From Allolobophora icterica (Eukaryota > Annelida > Clitellata > Crassiclitellata > Lumbricidae), in NCBI GenBank assembly GCA_963556255.1, contig OY744615.1, positions 15,455,537 to 15,519,536 on the forward strand: DNA of 64,000 nt. The letters are read 5' to 3'. Below the pieces are notes generated by a model. The model searched no databases and was not told the DNA's origin. It worked only from the letters and a program-made list of their open reading frames with translations. Positions 25,601-36,600 of the stretch are shown one piece after another; the first letter of the stretch is position 1, and every line of letters begins with the position of its first letter. The translations under genes and the position numbers were made by a program.

Positions 25601-26037
25601 ATTTCCCAAGGAAGGAAAATGTTCGAAAGTCGATTTTTTTTCTCGAAAAATTGCTCTAATTCAAATTCTAAGACAGATTAACACCTCTAAACAACAGAAA
25701 TCATATCACAGGACGATTCCCTACAATATACCATGCACCAACATCGAAACTGCCACAACACTTTTCGACAAATTTTCAAATTCATCAAATCTCCATCGGA
25801 AAAGCGATTTCCCAAGGAAGGAAAATGTTCGAAATTCGATGTTTTTTCTCGAAAAATTGCTCTAATTCAAATTCTAAGACAGATTAACACCTCTAAACAA
25901 CAGAAATCATATCACAGGACGATTTCCTACAATATACCATGCACCAACATCGAAACTGCCACAAAAACACTTTTCGACAAATTTTCAAATTCATCAAATC
26001 TCCATCGGAAAAGCGATTTCCCAAGGAAGGAAAATGT
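22601..26037 (+). repeat. Satellite A, type-A monomers, right block
   Basis: About 16 monomers of half A with small indels. Includes segments duplicated from elsewhere in the array: 24090-25250 repeats the order of 19925-21300, and 23450-23760 resembles 22620-22960. Because several monomers have lengths divisible by three, a chance open frame of 306 codons crosses 22469-23389. The last monomer is cut at GGAAAATGTTCG, where satellite B begins. Confidence 0.85.
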
Positions 26038-28218
26038 TCGTACACGATTTTCGTGTCGATGAGCATTGGTGATCGTCGACAAACGGTGAGCTCTCATTAA
26101 AATAGACGGCAACCAATCGCCATCGTCCGAAAGACACAATGGCAGTATATATAGTGCGAATAAGGTTTCGGAAAAACTGAAGTAAGTAAGTTGACGTTTC
26201 TCAAAAAACCTAAATAAGTAGGCCTACACGAACCGAAGTAGGTATGTACGTTCCCTTTGCACAGAGAGCATCAGGCTAAGAAACGGGCCAATTATGTCTC
26301 TTGCAATTTACTATGTAAGAAAGTAAGTTCGACTCGCGCCGTATAGTACGGTTGGTTGCCCTCCGCCTTCTCCAGGCTTGGGACTAGCACCGCAGGTGGT
26401 CGCCGAGGCCTTGCGACCGCACTGTAGCACAATACCGAGGGAGACGTAAACGATTTTCGTGTCGATGAGCATTGGTGATCGTCGTCAAACGGTGAGCTCT
26501 CATTAAAATAGACGTCAGCCAACCGCCATCGTCCGAAAGACACAATGGCACTATATATAGTGCAACTTAGGTTTCGGAAAACTGAAGTAAGTAAGCTGAC
26601 GTCTCTCAGAAAACCTAAGTAAGTACACGGACCGAAGTAGGTATGTACGTTCCCTTTGCACAGAGAAAACCAGTCTAAGAAACGGGCCAATTATCTGTCT
26701 CAAAACGACGTCAACCTTAGCGTGGCCAAACGCTTTCTTGCAATTTACTATGTAAAAAAGTAAGTTCGACTCGCACCGTATAGTTGCGGTTGGTTGCCCT
26801 CCGCCTTCTCCAGGCTTGGGACTGGCACCGCAGGTGGTCGCCGAGGCCTTGAGACCGCACTGTAGGGCAACACCGAGAGAGACATACACGATTTTCGTGT
26901 CGATGAGTATCGGTGGTCGTCGTCAAACGGTGAGCTGTCATTAAAATAGACGGCAGCCAATCGCCATCGTCCGAAAGACACAAGGGCACTGTATATACTG
27001 CGAATTCGGCTAAGTAAGTACACGGACCGAAGTAGGTATGTACGTTCGCTTTGCACAGAGAACAACAGTCTAAGAAACGGGCCAATTAGGTGTCTGAATA
27101 CGAAGTTAATCTTAGCGTGGCCAAACGCTCTCTTGCAATTTACTATGTAATAAAGTAAGTTCGACTCGCACCGTATAGTAGCGGTTGGTTGCCCTCCGCC
27201 TTCTCCAGGCTTGGGACTGGCACCGCAGTTGGTCGCCGAGGCCTTGCGACCGCACTCTAGCGCAACACCGAGAGAGACGTACACGATTTTCATGACGATG
27301 AGCATTGGTGATCGTGGTCAAACGGCGAGCTCTCATTAAAATAGACGGCAGCCAATCGCTATCGTCCGTAAGACACAAGGGCACTATATATAGTGCGAAT
27401 TAGGTTTCGGAAAAAACTGAAGTAACTAAGTTGATGTCTCTCAAAAAACCTTAGTAAAAACAGTCTAAGAAACGGGCCAATTATGTGTCTGAATACGACG
27501 TTAATCTTAGCGTGGCCAAACGCTCTCTCGCAATTTGCTATGTAAAAAAGTAAGTTCGACTCGCACCGTATAGTAGCGGTTGGTTGCCCTCCGCCTTCTC
27601 CAGGCTTGGGACTGGCATTGGTGATTCTCGTCAAACGGTGAGCTCTCATTAAAATAGACGGCAGCCAATCGCCATCGTCCGTAAGACACAGGGGCACTAT
27701 ATATAGTGCAAATTAGGTTTCGGAAAAACTGAAGTAAGTAAGTTGATGTTTCTCAAAAAACCTTAGTAAAAACACGGACCGAAGTAGGTATGTACGTTCC
27801 CTTTGCACAGAGGACAACAGTCTAAGAAACGGGCCAATTATGTGTCTGAATACGACGTTAATCTTAGCGTGGCCAAACGCTCTCTTGCAATTTACTATGT
27901 AAAAACGTAAGTTCGACTCGCGCCTTATAGTAGCGTTTAGTTGCCCTCCGCCTTCTCCAGGCTTGGGACTGGCACCGAAGGTGGTCGGCGAGGCCTTGAG
28001 ACCGCACTGTAGCGCAACACCGAGAGAGACGTACACGATTTTCGTGTCTATGAGCATTGGTGATCGTCGTCAAACGGTGAGCTCTCATTAAAATAGACGG
28101 CAGCCAATCGCCATCGTCTGTAAGACACAAGGGCACTATATATAGTGCGAATTAGGTTTCGGAAAAACTGAAGCAAGTAAGTTGACGAAAACCTAAATTA
28201 GTAGACGGACCGAAGTAG

Positions 28219-28250
<32 letters not shown>

Positions 28251-28294
28251 GCGTCTGCGTGTGCGTGTGCGTGTGCGTGTGCGTGTGCGTGTGC

Positions 28295-28383
<89 letters not shown>

Positions 28384-28475
28384 GTGTGTGTTTGTATATA
28401 TTCGTTTATTATGCAAAACTGGTTGGCAAACCGCAACCAGGAACATGAGACTAGATAGATAATAGAAATAATAAT
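28219..28475. repeat. Compound GT microsatellite plus unique ~85 bp inside a satellite B monomer
   Basis: The monomer sequence GAAGTAGGT|ATGTACG is split by a long (GT)n tract, with a GTGTGC/GTCTGC section near 28245-28298, followed by ~85 bp not found in other monomers, which includes a 7-bp-stem hairpin (CTGGTTG...CAACCAG). The split point is a GT-containing spot, consistent with microsatellite growth plus insertion. Tract length differs by 2 bp in the second macro-copy. Confidence 0.9.
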
Positions 28476-28789
28476 ATGTACGTTCGCTTTGCACAGAGAA
28501 CAACAGTCTAAGAAACGGGCCAAGTAGGTGTCTGAATGCGACGTTAATCTTAGCGTGGCCAAACGCTCTCCTGCAATCTATTATGTAAGAAAGTAAGTTC
28601 GACTCGCACCGTATAGTAGCGGTTGGTTGCCCTCCGCCTTCTCCAGGCTTGGGACTGGCACCGCAGGTGCTCGAAGAGGCCTTGCGGCCGCACTGTAGCG
28701 CAACACCGAGAGAGACGTACACGATTTTCGTGTCGATGAGCATTGGTGATCGTCGTCAAACGGTGAGCTCTCATTAAAATAGACGGCAG

Positions 28790-28834
28790 CCAATCGCCAT
28801 CGTCCGAAAGACACAAGGGCACTATATATAGTGC
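28790..28834 (+). promoter_or_regulatory. Promoter-like CCAAT plus TATA palindrome in satellite B (example)
   Basis: In this representative monomer CCAAT (28790-28794) is followed after ~24 bp by the perfect palindrome GCACTATATATAGTGC (28819-28834), with a splice-donor-like GTAAGTAAG ~25 bp farther on. The arrangement recurs in nearly every monomer. It resembles a polymerase II core promoter, but a palindrome is symmetric and no transcript is shown. Confidence 0.3.
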
Positions 28835-30141
28835 GAATAAGATTTCGGAAAAATGAAGTAAGTAAGTTGACGCTTCTCAAAAAACCTAAATAAGTACACG
28901 GACCGAAGTAGGTATGTACGTTCCCATTGCTCAGAGAGCAACAGGCTAAGAAACGGCCAATTATGTGTCTGAATACGACGTTAATCTTAGCGTGGCCAAA
29001 CGCTCTCTTGCAATTTACTATGTAAAAAAGTAAGTTCCACTCGCGCCCTAAAGTAGCGGTTGGTTGCCCTCCGTCTTCTCCTGGCTTGGGACTGGCACCG
29101 CAGGTGGTGGCCGAGGCCTTGCGACCGCACTGTAGGGCAACACCGAGAGAGACGTACACGATTTTCGTGTCGATGAGCATTGGTGATCGTCGTCAAACGG
29201 TGAGCTCTCATTAAAATAGACGGCAGCCAATCGCCATCGTCCGAAAGACACGAGGGCACTATATATAGTGCGAATTAGGTTTCGGAAAAACTGAAGCAAG
29301 TAGGTTGACGTTTCTCAAAAAACCTTAGTAAATACACGGACCGAAGTAGGTATGTACGTTCCCTTTGCACAGAGAACAACAGTCTAAGAAACGGACCAAT
29401 TAGGTGTCTGAATACGACGTTAATCTCAACGTGGCCAAACGCTCTCTTGCAATTTACTATGTAAAAAAGTAAGTTCGACTCGCGCCGTATAGTAGCGGTT
29501 GGTTGCCCTCCGCCTTCTCCAGGCTTGGGACTGGCACCACAGTTGGTCGCACAGGCCTTTCGGCCGCACTGTAGCGCAACACCGAGAGAGACGTACACGA
29601 TTTTCGTGTCGATGAGCATTGGTGATCGTCGTCAAACGGTGAGCTCTCATTAAAATAGACGGCAGCCAATCGCCATCGTCCGTAAGACACAAGGGCACTA
29701 TATATAGTGCGAATTAGGTTTCGGAAAAACTGAAGTAAGTTGATGTTTCTCAAAAAACCTAAGTAATACACGGACCGAAGTAGGTATGTACGTTCCCATT
29801 GCACAGAAAACAACAGTCTAAGAAACGGGCCAATTATGTGTCTGAATACGACGTTAATCTTAGCGTGGCCAAACGCTCTCTTGCAATTTACTATGTAAAA
29901 AAGTAAGTTCGACTCGCGCCGTATAGTAGCGTTTGGTTGCCCTCCACCTTCTCCAGGCTTAGGACTGGCACCGCAGGTGGTTGCCGAGGCCTTGAGACCG
30001 CACTGTAGCGCAACACCGAGAGAGACGTACACGATTTTCGTGTCGATGAGCATTGGTGATCGTCGTCAAACGGTGAGTTCTCATTAAAATTGACGGCAGC
30101 CAATCGTATGGTCCGAAAGACACAAGGGCACTATATATAGG

Positions 30142-31617
30142 TTGGGACTGGCACCGCAGGTTGTTGACCAGAGGGCATGTGGCTGCCCTGGCATAAGGCT
30201 CTGTGCTACATCTCATAGTACCTGTACCTTGACCTCTATAACGAACTGGCGCTCCCATGATAGTTCTGACAATGCTTGTTCATTGAGCCCTACCTACAAT
30301 GTTGACACTAGTGTTGAGTCCTCTCCACCCAGAACACATGAGTCAGAATGCCTTAAACCTACTACACTTAAGTTATTTAACAGTGAGGAATCACACCGAC
30401 CCCTACTCAACAATAAAGACTTGGATCCTGATGGAAATTACTTTTGTAATATTGCCAAAGATAGTGAATATTTTGGTCCATCTCAACTAGTAGATAAATT
30501 CGATAAACATCCTCTCTCTTTCTCTATCATGCACATTAATTGTCGCTCAATTACTCCTAAAATTAACGACATCCTATTTCTGTTGCATCAGCTTCCGGTG
30601 TCGGTTCTTGCACTAACTGAGACTTGGCTAAATGAACTAATGACGGATACAATTTCTATCACTGGCTACAATTTCCTGCATAAGAGTAGAGGACAGGGGA
30701 GGGGCGGAGGAGTTGGTTTCCTCATCAGAAAGGATATTGAGTACTCCATAATGGATCTCCACATCACTGACTCCATGACTTCATTTGAAAGCCTATTCAT
30801 TAATATCCCACAGCACAAAACGGTAGATAAACTTATTGGTGTAATTTACAGACCATCTGGCCTTAATCTTGATGAATTTAATGAGGAATTCGATATTCTA
30901 ATGTTAACTCTAAATAAGAATAAGAACAAACCCAAGGAAATTTTTCTAACTGGCGACTTTAATGTTGATCTGTTGGCATATGGAAATCATACCCCGACTA
31001 ATCAATTTATGGAGTCCATGACGTCACGCCACTACCTCCCACTGATTCTCAAACCAACTAGAATCACCCCAACTACAGCGAGCCTAATAGATAACATCTT
31101 TACTAACTCACTTGATAACATACTTGAGTCTGCCATAATAACATCTGACATATCTGATCACTTACCTATAATTACCTGGACTAAAGCTGAACCAAAAGCA
31201 TTTCTCAACATAGGAAAGTCTCAGATGAAAAGGAAGATTACTGATGAAACCTCCATAAACTTCAAACATAAATTAGCCAATACTGACTGGAATCCTGTTT
31301 CACACTTGTGCAACGAAAACAACACTGACCTAGCATATAACATGTTCACAAATATGGTCAAAAAATCCTATGATGAAGCATTTCCCTTTATACCCCAAAA
31401 GGCATCTAAAAATAATACCTTCCATCAACCATGGATGACACTGGGCCTATTGAAATCTACAAGGAAAAAGGAAAAGCTCTACGTTAAATACATCAAAACC
31501 CTACGCCTGACAACAAACATGCTTTTATCAAATATCGAAATAAATACAAAACTATTCGTACTACCGCTGAACAATCTTATTATACTAATGAATTCATTAA
31601 ACATGCCAATGATATAA
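30142..31617 (+). pseudogene. Non-LTR element: apurinic-like endonuclease part (copy 1)
   Basis: A 491-codon open part of the former ORF2. Endonuclease motifs are visible in order: N133 in MHINCRS, E160 in ALTETWL, the glycine-rich GRGGGVGF at ~187-193, Y236/R237/P238 in IGVIYRPSG, GDFN at 271-274, D317-N318 in LIDNIF, and SDHLP at ~338-342. These are the residues that nick target DNA to prime reverse transcription. The first ~10 codons come from satellite-B-like sequence, so this start is probably not original. The last ~35 codons are out of frame: the likely true frame continues in another register from ~31520. The endonuclease alone looks intact. Confidence 0.85.
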
Positions 31618-31720
31618 AAAAACCTGGCAGGTAATTTGAACTATAATTAAATCACAAAACAGCGATACATTTATAACCGAAATTAAACTTGAAGGGAATG
31701 TAATACAGGATCCTGTAACA

Positions 31721-32509
31721 ATGGCTGAGCACTTCAACTCTTACTTTACAGGCTTAGCAAAATCACTGTCAAGTAAAATACAACCATCTAACAAGAGCTT
31801 CCATGATTACCTCTCGCCGTCCTCTCCAAACTCATTTGCTCTACTACCAACTTGCCCCCAGGAGATTGTGGCCATCAATAGAACTTTAAAGCCAACTCTC
31901 ACCTCTGGTACCGATGATCTAAACCCTTACATATTATCTTCCGTCATTGAACTCCTGGCAGATCCACTAGCCGAACTGATCAATTGCTCGCTTAAAAATG
32001 GTGAAGTTCCACTGGAAATCAAACTTACCAAGGTCATACCTATACACAAACAAGGCTCTAAAAATGATATTACTAACTACAGACCTATCTCTATATTGAC
32101 TTTCTTTTCCAAACTGTTTGAGAGAGTAATGTATGATAGAATATTCTCGTTTATGAAACAAAAAAATATCTTCTACCCGTTCCAGCATGGCTTCCAACCT
32201 GGCCACTCTACCTCCATGTCTCTGATTGACATTCATGATAAAATAACTAAGGCCATGGATAAAAACGAATATTCAATTGGTATCTTTTTAGACCTGGCAA
32301 AAGCATTCGATACCGTGGACCACAAAATTCTCCTTGCCAAACTCGAACACTATGGCAATACAGGTAATGCCCTGCTTTGGCTTAAAAGTTATCTTAGTAA
32401 TCGATCACAGCAGGTCCTCTGCAATGGTAAATCCTCCAAGTTTCAGCACATAGAATTCGGAGTCCCTCAGGGCTCAATTCTTGGACCTATTTGTTTATTA
32501 TATACATAA
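31721..32509 (+). pseudogene. Non-LTR element: reverse transcriptase, N-terminal part (copy 1)
   Basis: Holds the fingers/palm start of the reverse transcriptase: IPIHKQGSKNDITNYRPIS at ~106-124, QHGFQPGHST at ~155-164, motif A FLDLAKAFDTVDH at ~189-201 with catalytic D191, and motif B GVPQGSILGP at 247-256. The same frame is open to the left as far as a TGA at 31637-31639, so the ATG used here is only the first one after the break. Right after motif B one base appears missing near 32490 and the frame ends at TAA. Confidence 0.85.
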
Positions 32510-33021
32510 ATGACCTACCGAACTCGTCAACTATCTTACATTACATATTATTTGCAGACGACTCCAATGTCTTTCTGTCTCATGCCTCATATGACCACCT
32601 CTTTCAAACAGTAAACACTGAATTAATGTCAGCTAGTGACTGGTTTAAAGCCAATAAACTGTCATTGAACCTCAATAAAACCAACTACATTATATTTTGC
32701 TCCAATAAAAAGCCGATACCCCTCACGAACAAGACGATACTTATAGACAACACAACTATTCCACAAGTTTCTTCAACAAAATTACTTGGAGTCCACATTG
32801 ATCAGCATCGTAAATGGCAAACACATATTGATGAAATAAGCAAAAAAATATCAAAAAGTATAGGAATTATTAAGAGAGTCTCTTATCTGATCCCTCCTCA
32901 TGTCCTAAAGGACCTTTACTACACATTAATATATCCTTATCTTACATATTGTAACCTGATCTGGACCTCTACTTACGACACTCATCTCAACGCACTAAAG
33001 ATACTACAAAAAAGCTATTAG
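32491..33021 (+). pseudogene. Non-LTR element: reverse transcriptase, C-terminal part (copy 1)
   Basis: Continues the reverse transcriptase in another frame: FIIYINDLP, then motif C FADD at residues 21-24 (catalytic aspartates), then the thumb pattern SDWFKANKLSLNLNKT and KLLGVHID, and the YPYLTYCNLIW pattern usual near the end of CR1/Jockey proteins. The frame closes at a TAG near 33019 after an A-run, where a second frame change brings in the tail. Confidence 0.85.
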
Positions 33022-33376
33022 AACCATCACTAAATCTTATGGTCTCTGTCACACAGGTCCTTTATTCGCTGAACATAAACTCCTAAGCATTAAGCAAATC
33101 AGATTTGTACAGACTGGGGTACTTATGTATCAGTATACTAATAACCTTCTCCCTCCCTCCTTCTCTTCCTACTTTATTCGCACTTTGCATCCTGGCCTCA
33201 CAAGAAGTAACAGTGACTATAGATCTATCTATGCAAGAACTAACACTCGTAAATTTTCACTCAAATTTCAGGGCCCACTCACGTGGAATAACCTTCCTTT
33301 GAGCATACGTACTGTCACCAGCCTCGCCCTCTTTAGACAACTGGTGCGCGCGCACGCACTGAAATATGTTACTTAA
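33022..33376 (+). pseudogene. Non-LTR element: C-terminal tail (copy 1)
   Basis: The last ~115 codons in the shifted frame, ending at TAA before 33377. Includes the common closing pattern LTWNNLPLSIRTVTSLALFR. The 3' UTR runs to ~33656 with AATAAA and the (TTGTC)n tail. Confidence 0.7.
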
Positions 33377-33656
33377 GTTTGTTGTTTTCTTTCTTTTGGT
33401 AGTTAAGCTTATCTAATTCCCTCCTCTTCTCTGATAGCGAATTGGCCTTCATCCTGACTCACCCTGCATGAAGCAATTAGGCCCCTGCTTAGCGGGATCA
33501 CTCCCTTTAGGTGTGCCCATTGCTCCCATTATTTCCTCTGCTCCTAACATTGACGATTAATACTCTATGGTAATTTGTATTATACGCATAACTGTTGATG
33601 TACACAATTTACTGGGAACAATAAATGTTTTGTCTTGTCTTGTCTTTGCATTGTCT

Positions 33657-36600
33657 AAAAGGTTTCGGAAAACTGAAGTAAGTAAGTTGACGTTTCTCAG
33701 AAAACCTAAATAAGTACAGGGACCGAAGTAGGTATGTACGTTCCCTTTGCACAGAGAACAACAGGCTAAGAAACGGCCAATTATGTGTCTGAATACGACC
33801 TCAATCTTAGCGTGGCCAAACGCTCTCTAGCAATTTACTATGTAAAAAAGTAAGTTCGACTCGCGCCGTATAGTAGCGGTTGGTTGCCCTCCGCCTTCTC
33901 CAGGCTTGGGACTGGCACCGCAGGTGCTCGAAGAGGCCTTGCGGCCGCACTGTAGCGCAACACCGAGAGAGAAATACACGATTTTCGTGTCGATGAGCAT
34001 TGGTGATCGTCGTCAAACGGTGAGCTCTCATTAAAATAGACGGCAGCCAATCGCCATCGTCCGTAAGACACAACGGCACTATATATAGTGCGAATTTGGT
34101 TTCGGAAAAACTGAAGCAAGTAGGTTGACGTTTCTCAAAAAACCTAAGTAAGTACACGGACCGAAGTAGGTATGTACGTTCGCTTTGCACAGAGAACAAC
34201 AGTCTAAGAAACGGGCCAATTAGGTGTCTGAATACGACGTTAATCTTAGCGTGGCCAAACGCTGTCTTGCAATCTACTATGTAAAAAAGTAAGTTCGACT
34301 CGCGCCGTATAGTAGCGGTTGGTAACCCTCCGCCTTCTCCAGGCTTGGGACTGGCACCGCAGTTGGTCGCCGAGGCCTTGAGACCGCACTGTAGCGCAAC
34401 ACCGAGAGAGACGTACACGATTTTCGTGTCGATGAGCATAGGTGATCGTCGTCAAACGGTGAGCTCTCATTAAAACTGACGGCAGCCAATCGCCATCGTC
34501 CGAAAGACACAAGGGCACCATATATAGTGCGAAAAGGTTTCGGAAAACTGAAGTAAGTAAGTTGACGTTTCTCAGAAAACCTAAATAAGTACAGGGACCG
34601 AAGTAGGTATGTACGTTCCCTTTGCATAGAGAACAACAGTCTAAGAAACGGGCCAATTATGTGTCTGAATACGACGTTAATCTTAGCGTGGCGAAACGCT
34701 CTCTTGCAATTTACTATGTAAAAAAGTTAGTTCGACTCGCGCCTTATAGTAGCGGTTGGTTGCCCTCCGCCTTCTCCAGGCTTGGGACTGGCACCGCAGG
34801 TGGTCGCCGAGGCCTTGAGACCGCACTGTAGCGCAACACCGAGAGAGACGTACACGATTTTCGTGTCGATGAGCATAGGTGATCGTCGTCAAACGGTGAG
34901 CTCTCATTAAAATAGACGGCAGCCAATCGCCATCGTCCGAAAGACACAAGGGCACTATATATAGTGCGAATAAGATTTCGGAAAAATGAAGTAAGTAAGT
35001 TGACGTTTCTCAAAAAACCTAAATAAGTACACGGACCGAAGTATATATGTACGTTCCCATTGCTCAGAGAGCAACAGGCTAAGAAACGGCCAATTATGTG
35101 TCTGAATACGACGTTAATCTCAGCGTGGCCAAACGCTCTCTTGCAATTTACTATGTAAAAAAGTAAGTTCGACTCGCGCCGTATAGTAGCGGTTGGTTGC
35201 CCTCCGCCTTCTCCTGGCTTGGGACTGGCACCGCAGGTGGTCGCCGAGGCCTTGCGACCGCACTGTAGCGCAACACCGAGAGAGACGTACACGATTTTCG
35301 TGTCGATGAGCATTGGTGATCGTCGTCAAACGGTGAGCTCTCATTAAAATAGACGGCAGCCAATCGAGATCGTCCGTAAGACACAAGGGCACTATATATA
35401 GTACGAATTAGGTTTCGGAAAAAATGAAGTAAGTAAGTTGACGTTTCTCAAAAAAAATAAATAAGTACACGGACCGAAGTAGGTATGTACGTTCCCATTG
35501 CTCAGAGAGCAACAGGCTAAGAAACGGGCCAAAGTAGGTGTCTGAATACGAAGTTAATCTTAGCGTGGCCAAACGCTCTCTTGCAATTTACTATGTAAAA
35601 AAGGAAGTTCGACTCGCACCGTATAGTAGCGATTGGTTGCCCTCCGCCTTCTCCAGGCTTGGGACTGGCACCGCAGGTGGTGGCCGAGGCCTTGCGACCG
35701 CACTGTAGCGCAACACCGAGAGAGACGTACACGATTTTCGTGTCGATGAGCATTGGTGATCGTCGTCAAACGGTGAGCTCTCATTAAAATACACGGCAGC
35801 CAATCGCCATCGTCCAAAAGACACAATGGCACTATATATAGTGCAAATTAGGTTTCTGAAAAACTGAAGTAAGTTGACGTCTCTCAGAAAACCTAAGTAA
35901 ATACACGGACCGAAGTAGGTATGTACGTTCCCTTAGCACAGAGAACACCAGTCTAAGAAACGGGCCAATTAGGTGTCTGAATACGACGTTAATCTTAACG
36001 TGGCCAAACGCTCTCTTGCAATTTACTATGTAAAAACGTAAGTTCGACTCGCGCCGTATAGTAGTGGTTGGTTGCCCTCCGCCTTCTCCAGGCTTGGGAC
36101 TGGCACCGCAGCTGCTCGAAGAGGCCTTGCGGCCGCACTGTAGCGCAACACTGAGAGAGACGTACACGATTTTCGTGTCGACGAGCATTGGTGATCGTCG
36201 TCAAACGGTGAGCTCTCATTAAAATTGACGGCAGCCAATCGGTATGGTCCGAAAGACACAAGGGCACTATATATGGTGCGAAAAGGTTTCGGAAAACTGA
36301 AGTAAGTAAGTTGACGTTTCTCAGAAAACCTAAATAAGTACAGAGACCGAAGTAGGTATGTACGCTCCCTTTGCACAGAGAACAACAGGCTAAGAAGCGG
36401 CCAATTATGTGTCTGAATACGACGTTAATCTTAGCGTGGCCAAACGCTCTCTTGCAATTTACTATGTAAAAAAGTAAGTTCGACTCGCGCCGTATAGTAG
36501 CGGTTGGTTGCCCTCCGCCTTCTCCAGGCTTGGGACTGGCACCGCAGGTGGTTGCCGAGGCCTTGAGACCGCACTGTAGCGCAACACCGAGAGAGACGTA

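Larger units (their letters stand above)
5006..26037 (+). repeat. Satellite A super-array (~21 kb, several monomer types)
   Basis: Tandem monomers of 182-213 bp. All share a ~110-bp core, roughly from GAAAAATTGCTCTAATTC through AGACAGATTAACACCTCTA, CATATCACAG and TACAATATACCATGCACC, with differing variable halves of ~75-105 bp after it. I see at least four halves. A: ATCTCCATCGGAAAAGCG followed by a GTTCGAAATTCG segment. B: ATCTGCATCGGAAACC then TTTGGCAATATAAATTTG. C: ATCGTCCACAAAGCACG then CACTAGCCGCTCTCGC. D: CCCATGAATTGCCC then TGGAGTCACCACCTGAATCG. Many overlapping open frames on both strands are by-products of stop-poor monomers, and the frames break with monomer length. The left border meets the gag relic; the right border meets satellite B at ~26037. 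Confidence 0.9.
26038..30140 (+). repeat. Satellite B array 1 (monomer ~438-440 bp)
   Basis: About nine monomers, some with internal deletions (for example near 27455 and 27620). Plus-strand landmarks in order: GGTTTCGGAAAAACTGAAG, GAAGTAGGTATGTACGTTCC, GTCTGAATACGACGTTAATC, a GC-rich middle with CTTGGGACTGGCACCGCAGG, the hairpin ACACGATTTTCGTGT, CCAATCGCCATCGTCC, then the 16-bp palindrome GCACTATATATAGTGC (for example 28819-28834). The minus strand is open in several frames at once for up to ~210 codons, but monomer length is not a multiple of three and no conserved domain is visible, so I do not call these genes. Confidence 0.92.
30141..33656 (+). mobile_element. CR1/Jockey-group non-LTR retrotransposon, 5'-truncated and inactive (copy 1)
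   Basis: Interrupts satellite B: the left flank stops at CACTATATATAG and the right flank resumes at AAAAGGTTTCGG, the next bases of a monomer. Encodes an APE-type endonuclease followed by reverse transcriptase and the usual C-terminal tail. The 3' end has AATAAA (33620-33625) and a short (TTGTC)n tail at ~33631-33647, in the style of CR1/L2-like elements. ORF1 is missing. At least three frame changes (near 31520, 32490, 33010) and one TGA (31637-31639) break the coding region. Exact clade needs phylogeny. Confidence 0.9.

Noticed and set aside
19931..25990. Hammerhead-ribozyme-like TTTGATGAA...GAAAA on the minus strand of satellite A
   Set aside because: The core needs CUGAUGA; here the essential C is U in all units I read, and there is no stem II between the two boxes. 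Likewise TCGATGAG in satellite B lacks the core.
5006..26037. CRISPR-like repeat/spacer reading of the constant core and variable half
   Set aside because: Units are ~200 bp, the halves fall into a few families rather than unique spacers, and the DNA is clearly animal.
26038..26450. Spliced-leader RNA gene array as an explanation for satellite B
   Set aside because: TATA-like and GTAAGT sites exist, but I see no clear Sm site or snRNA fold at the right distance. Left as a promoter-like observation only.
28219..28462. Open frames of alternating C-V or T-H residues
   Set aside because: Pure translation of the GT microsatellite, open in all frames.
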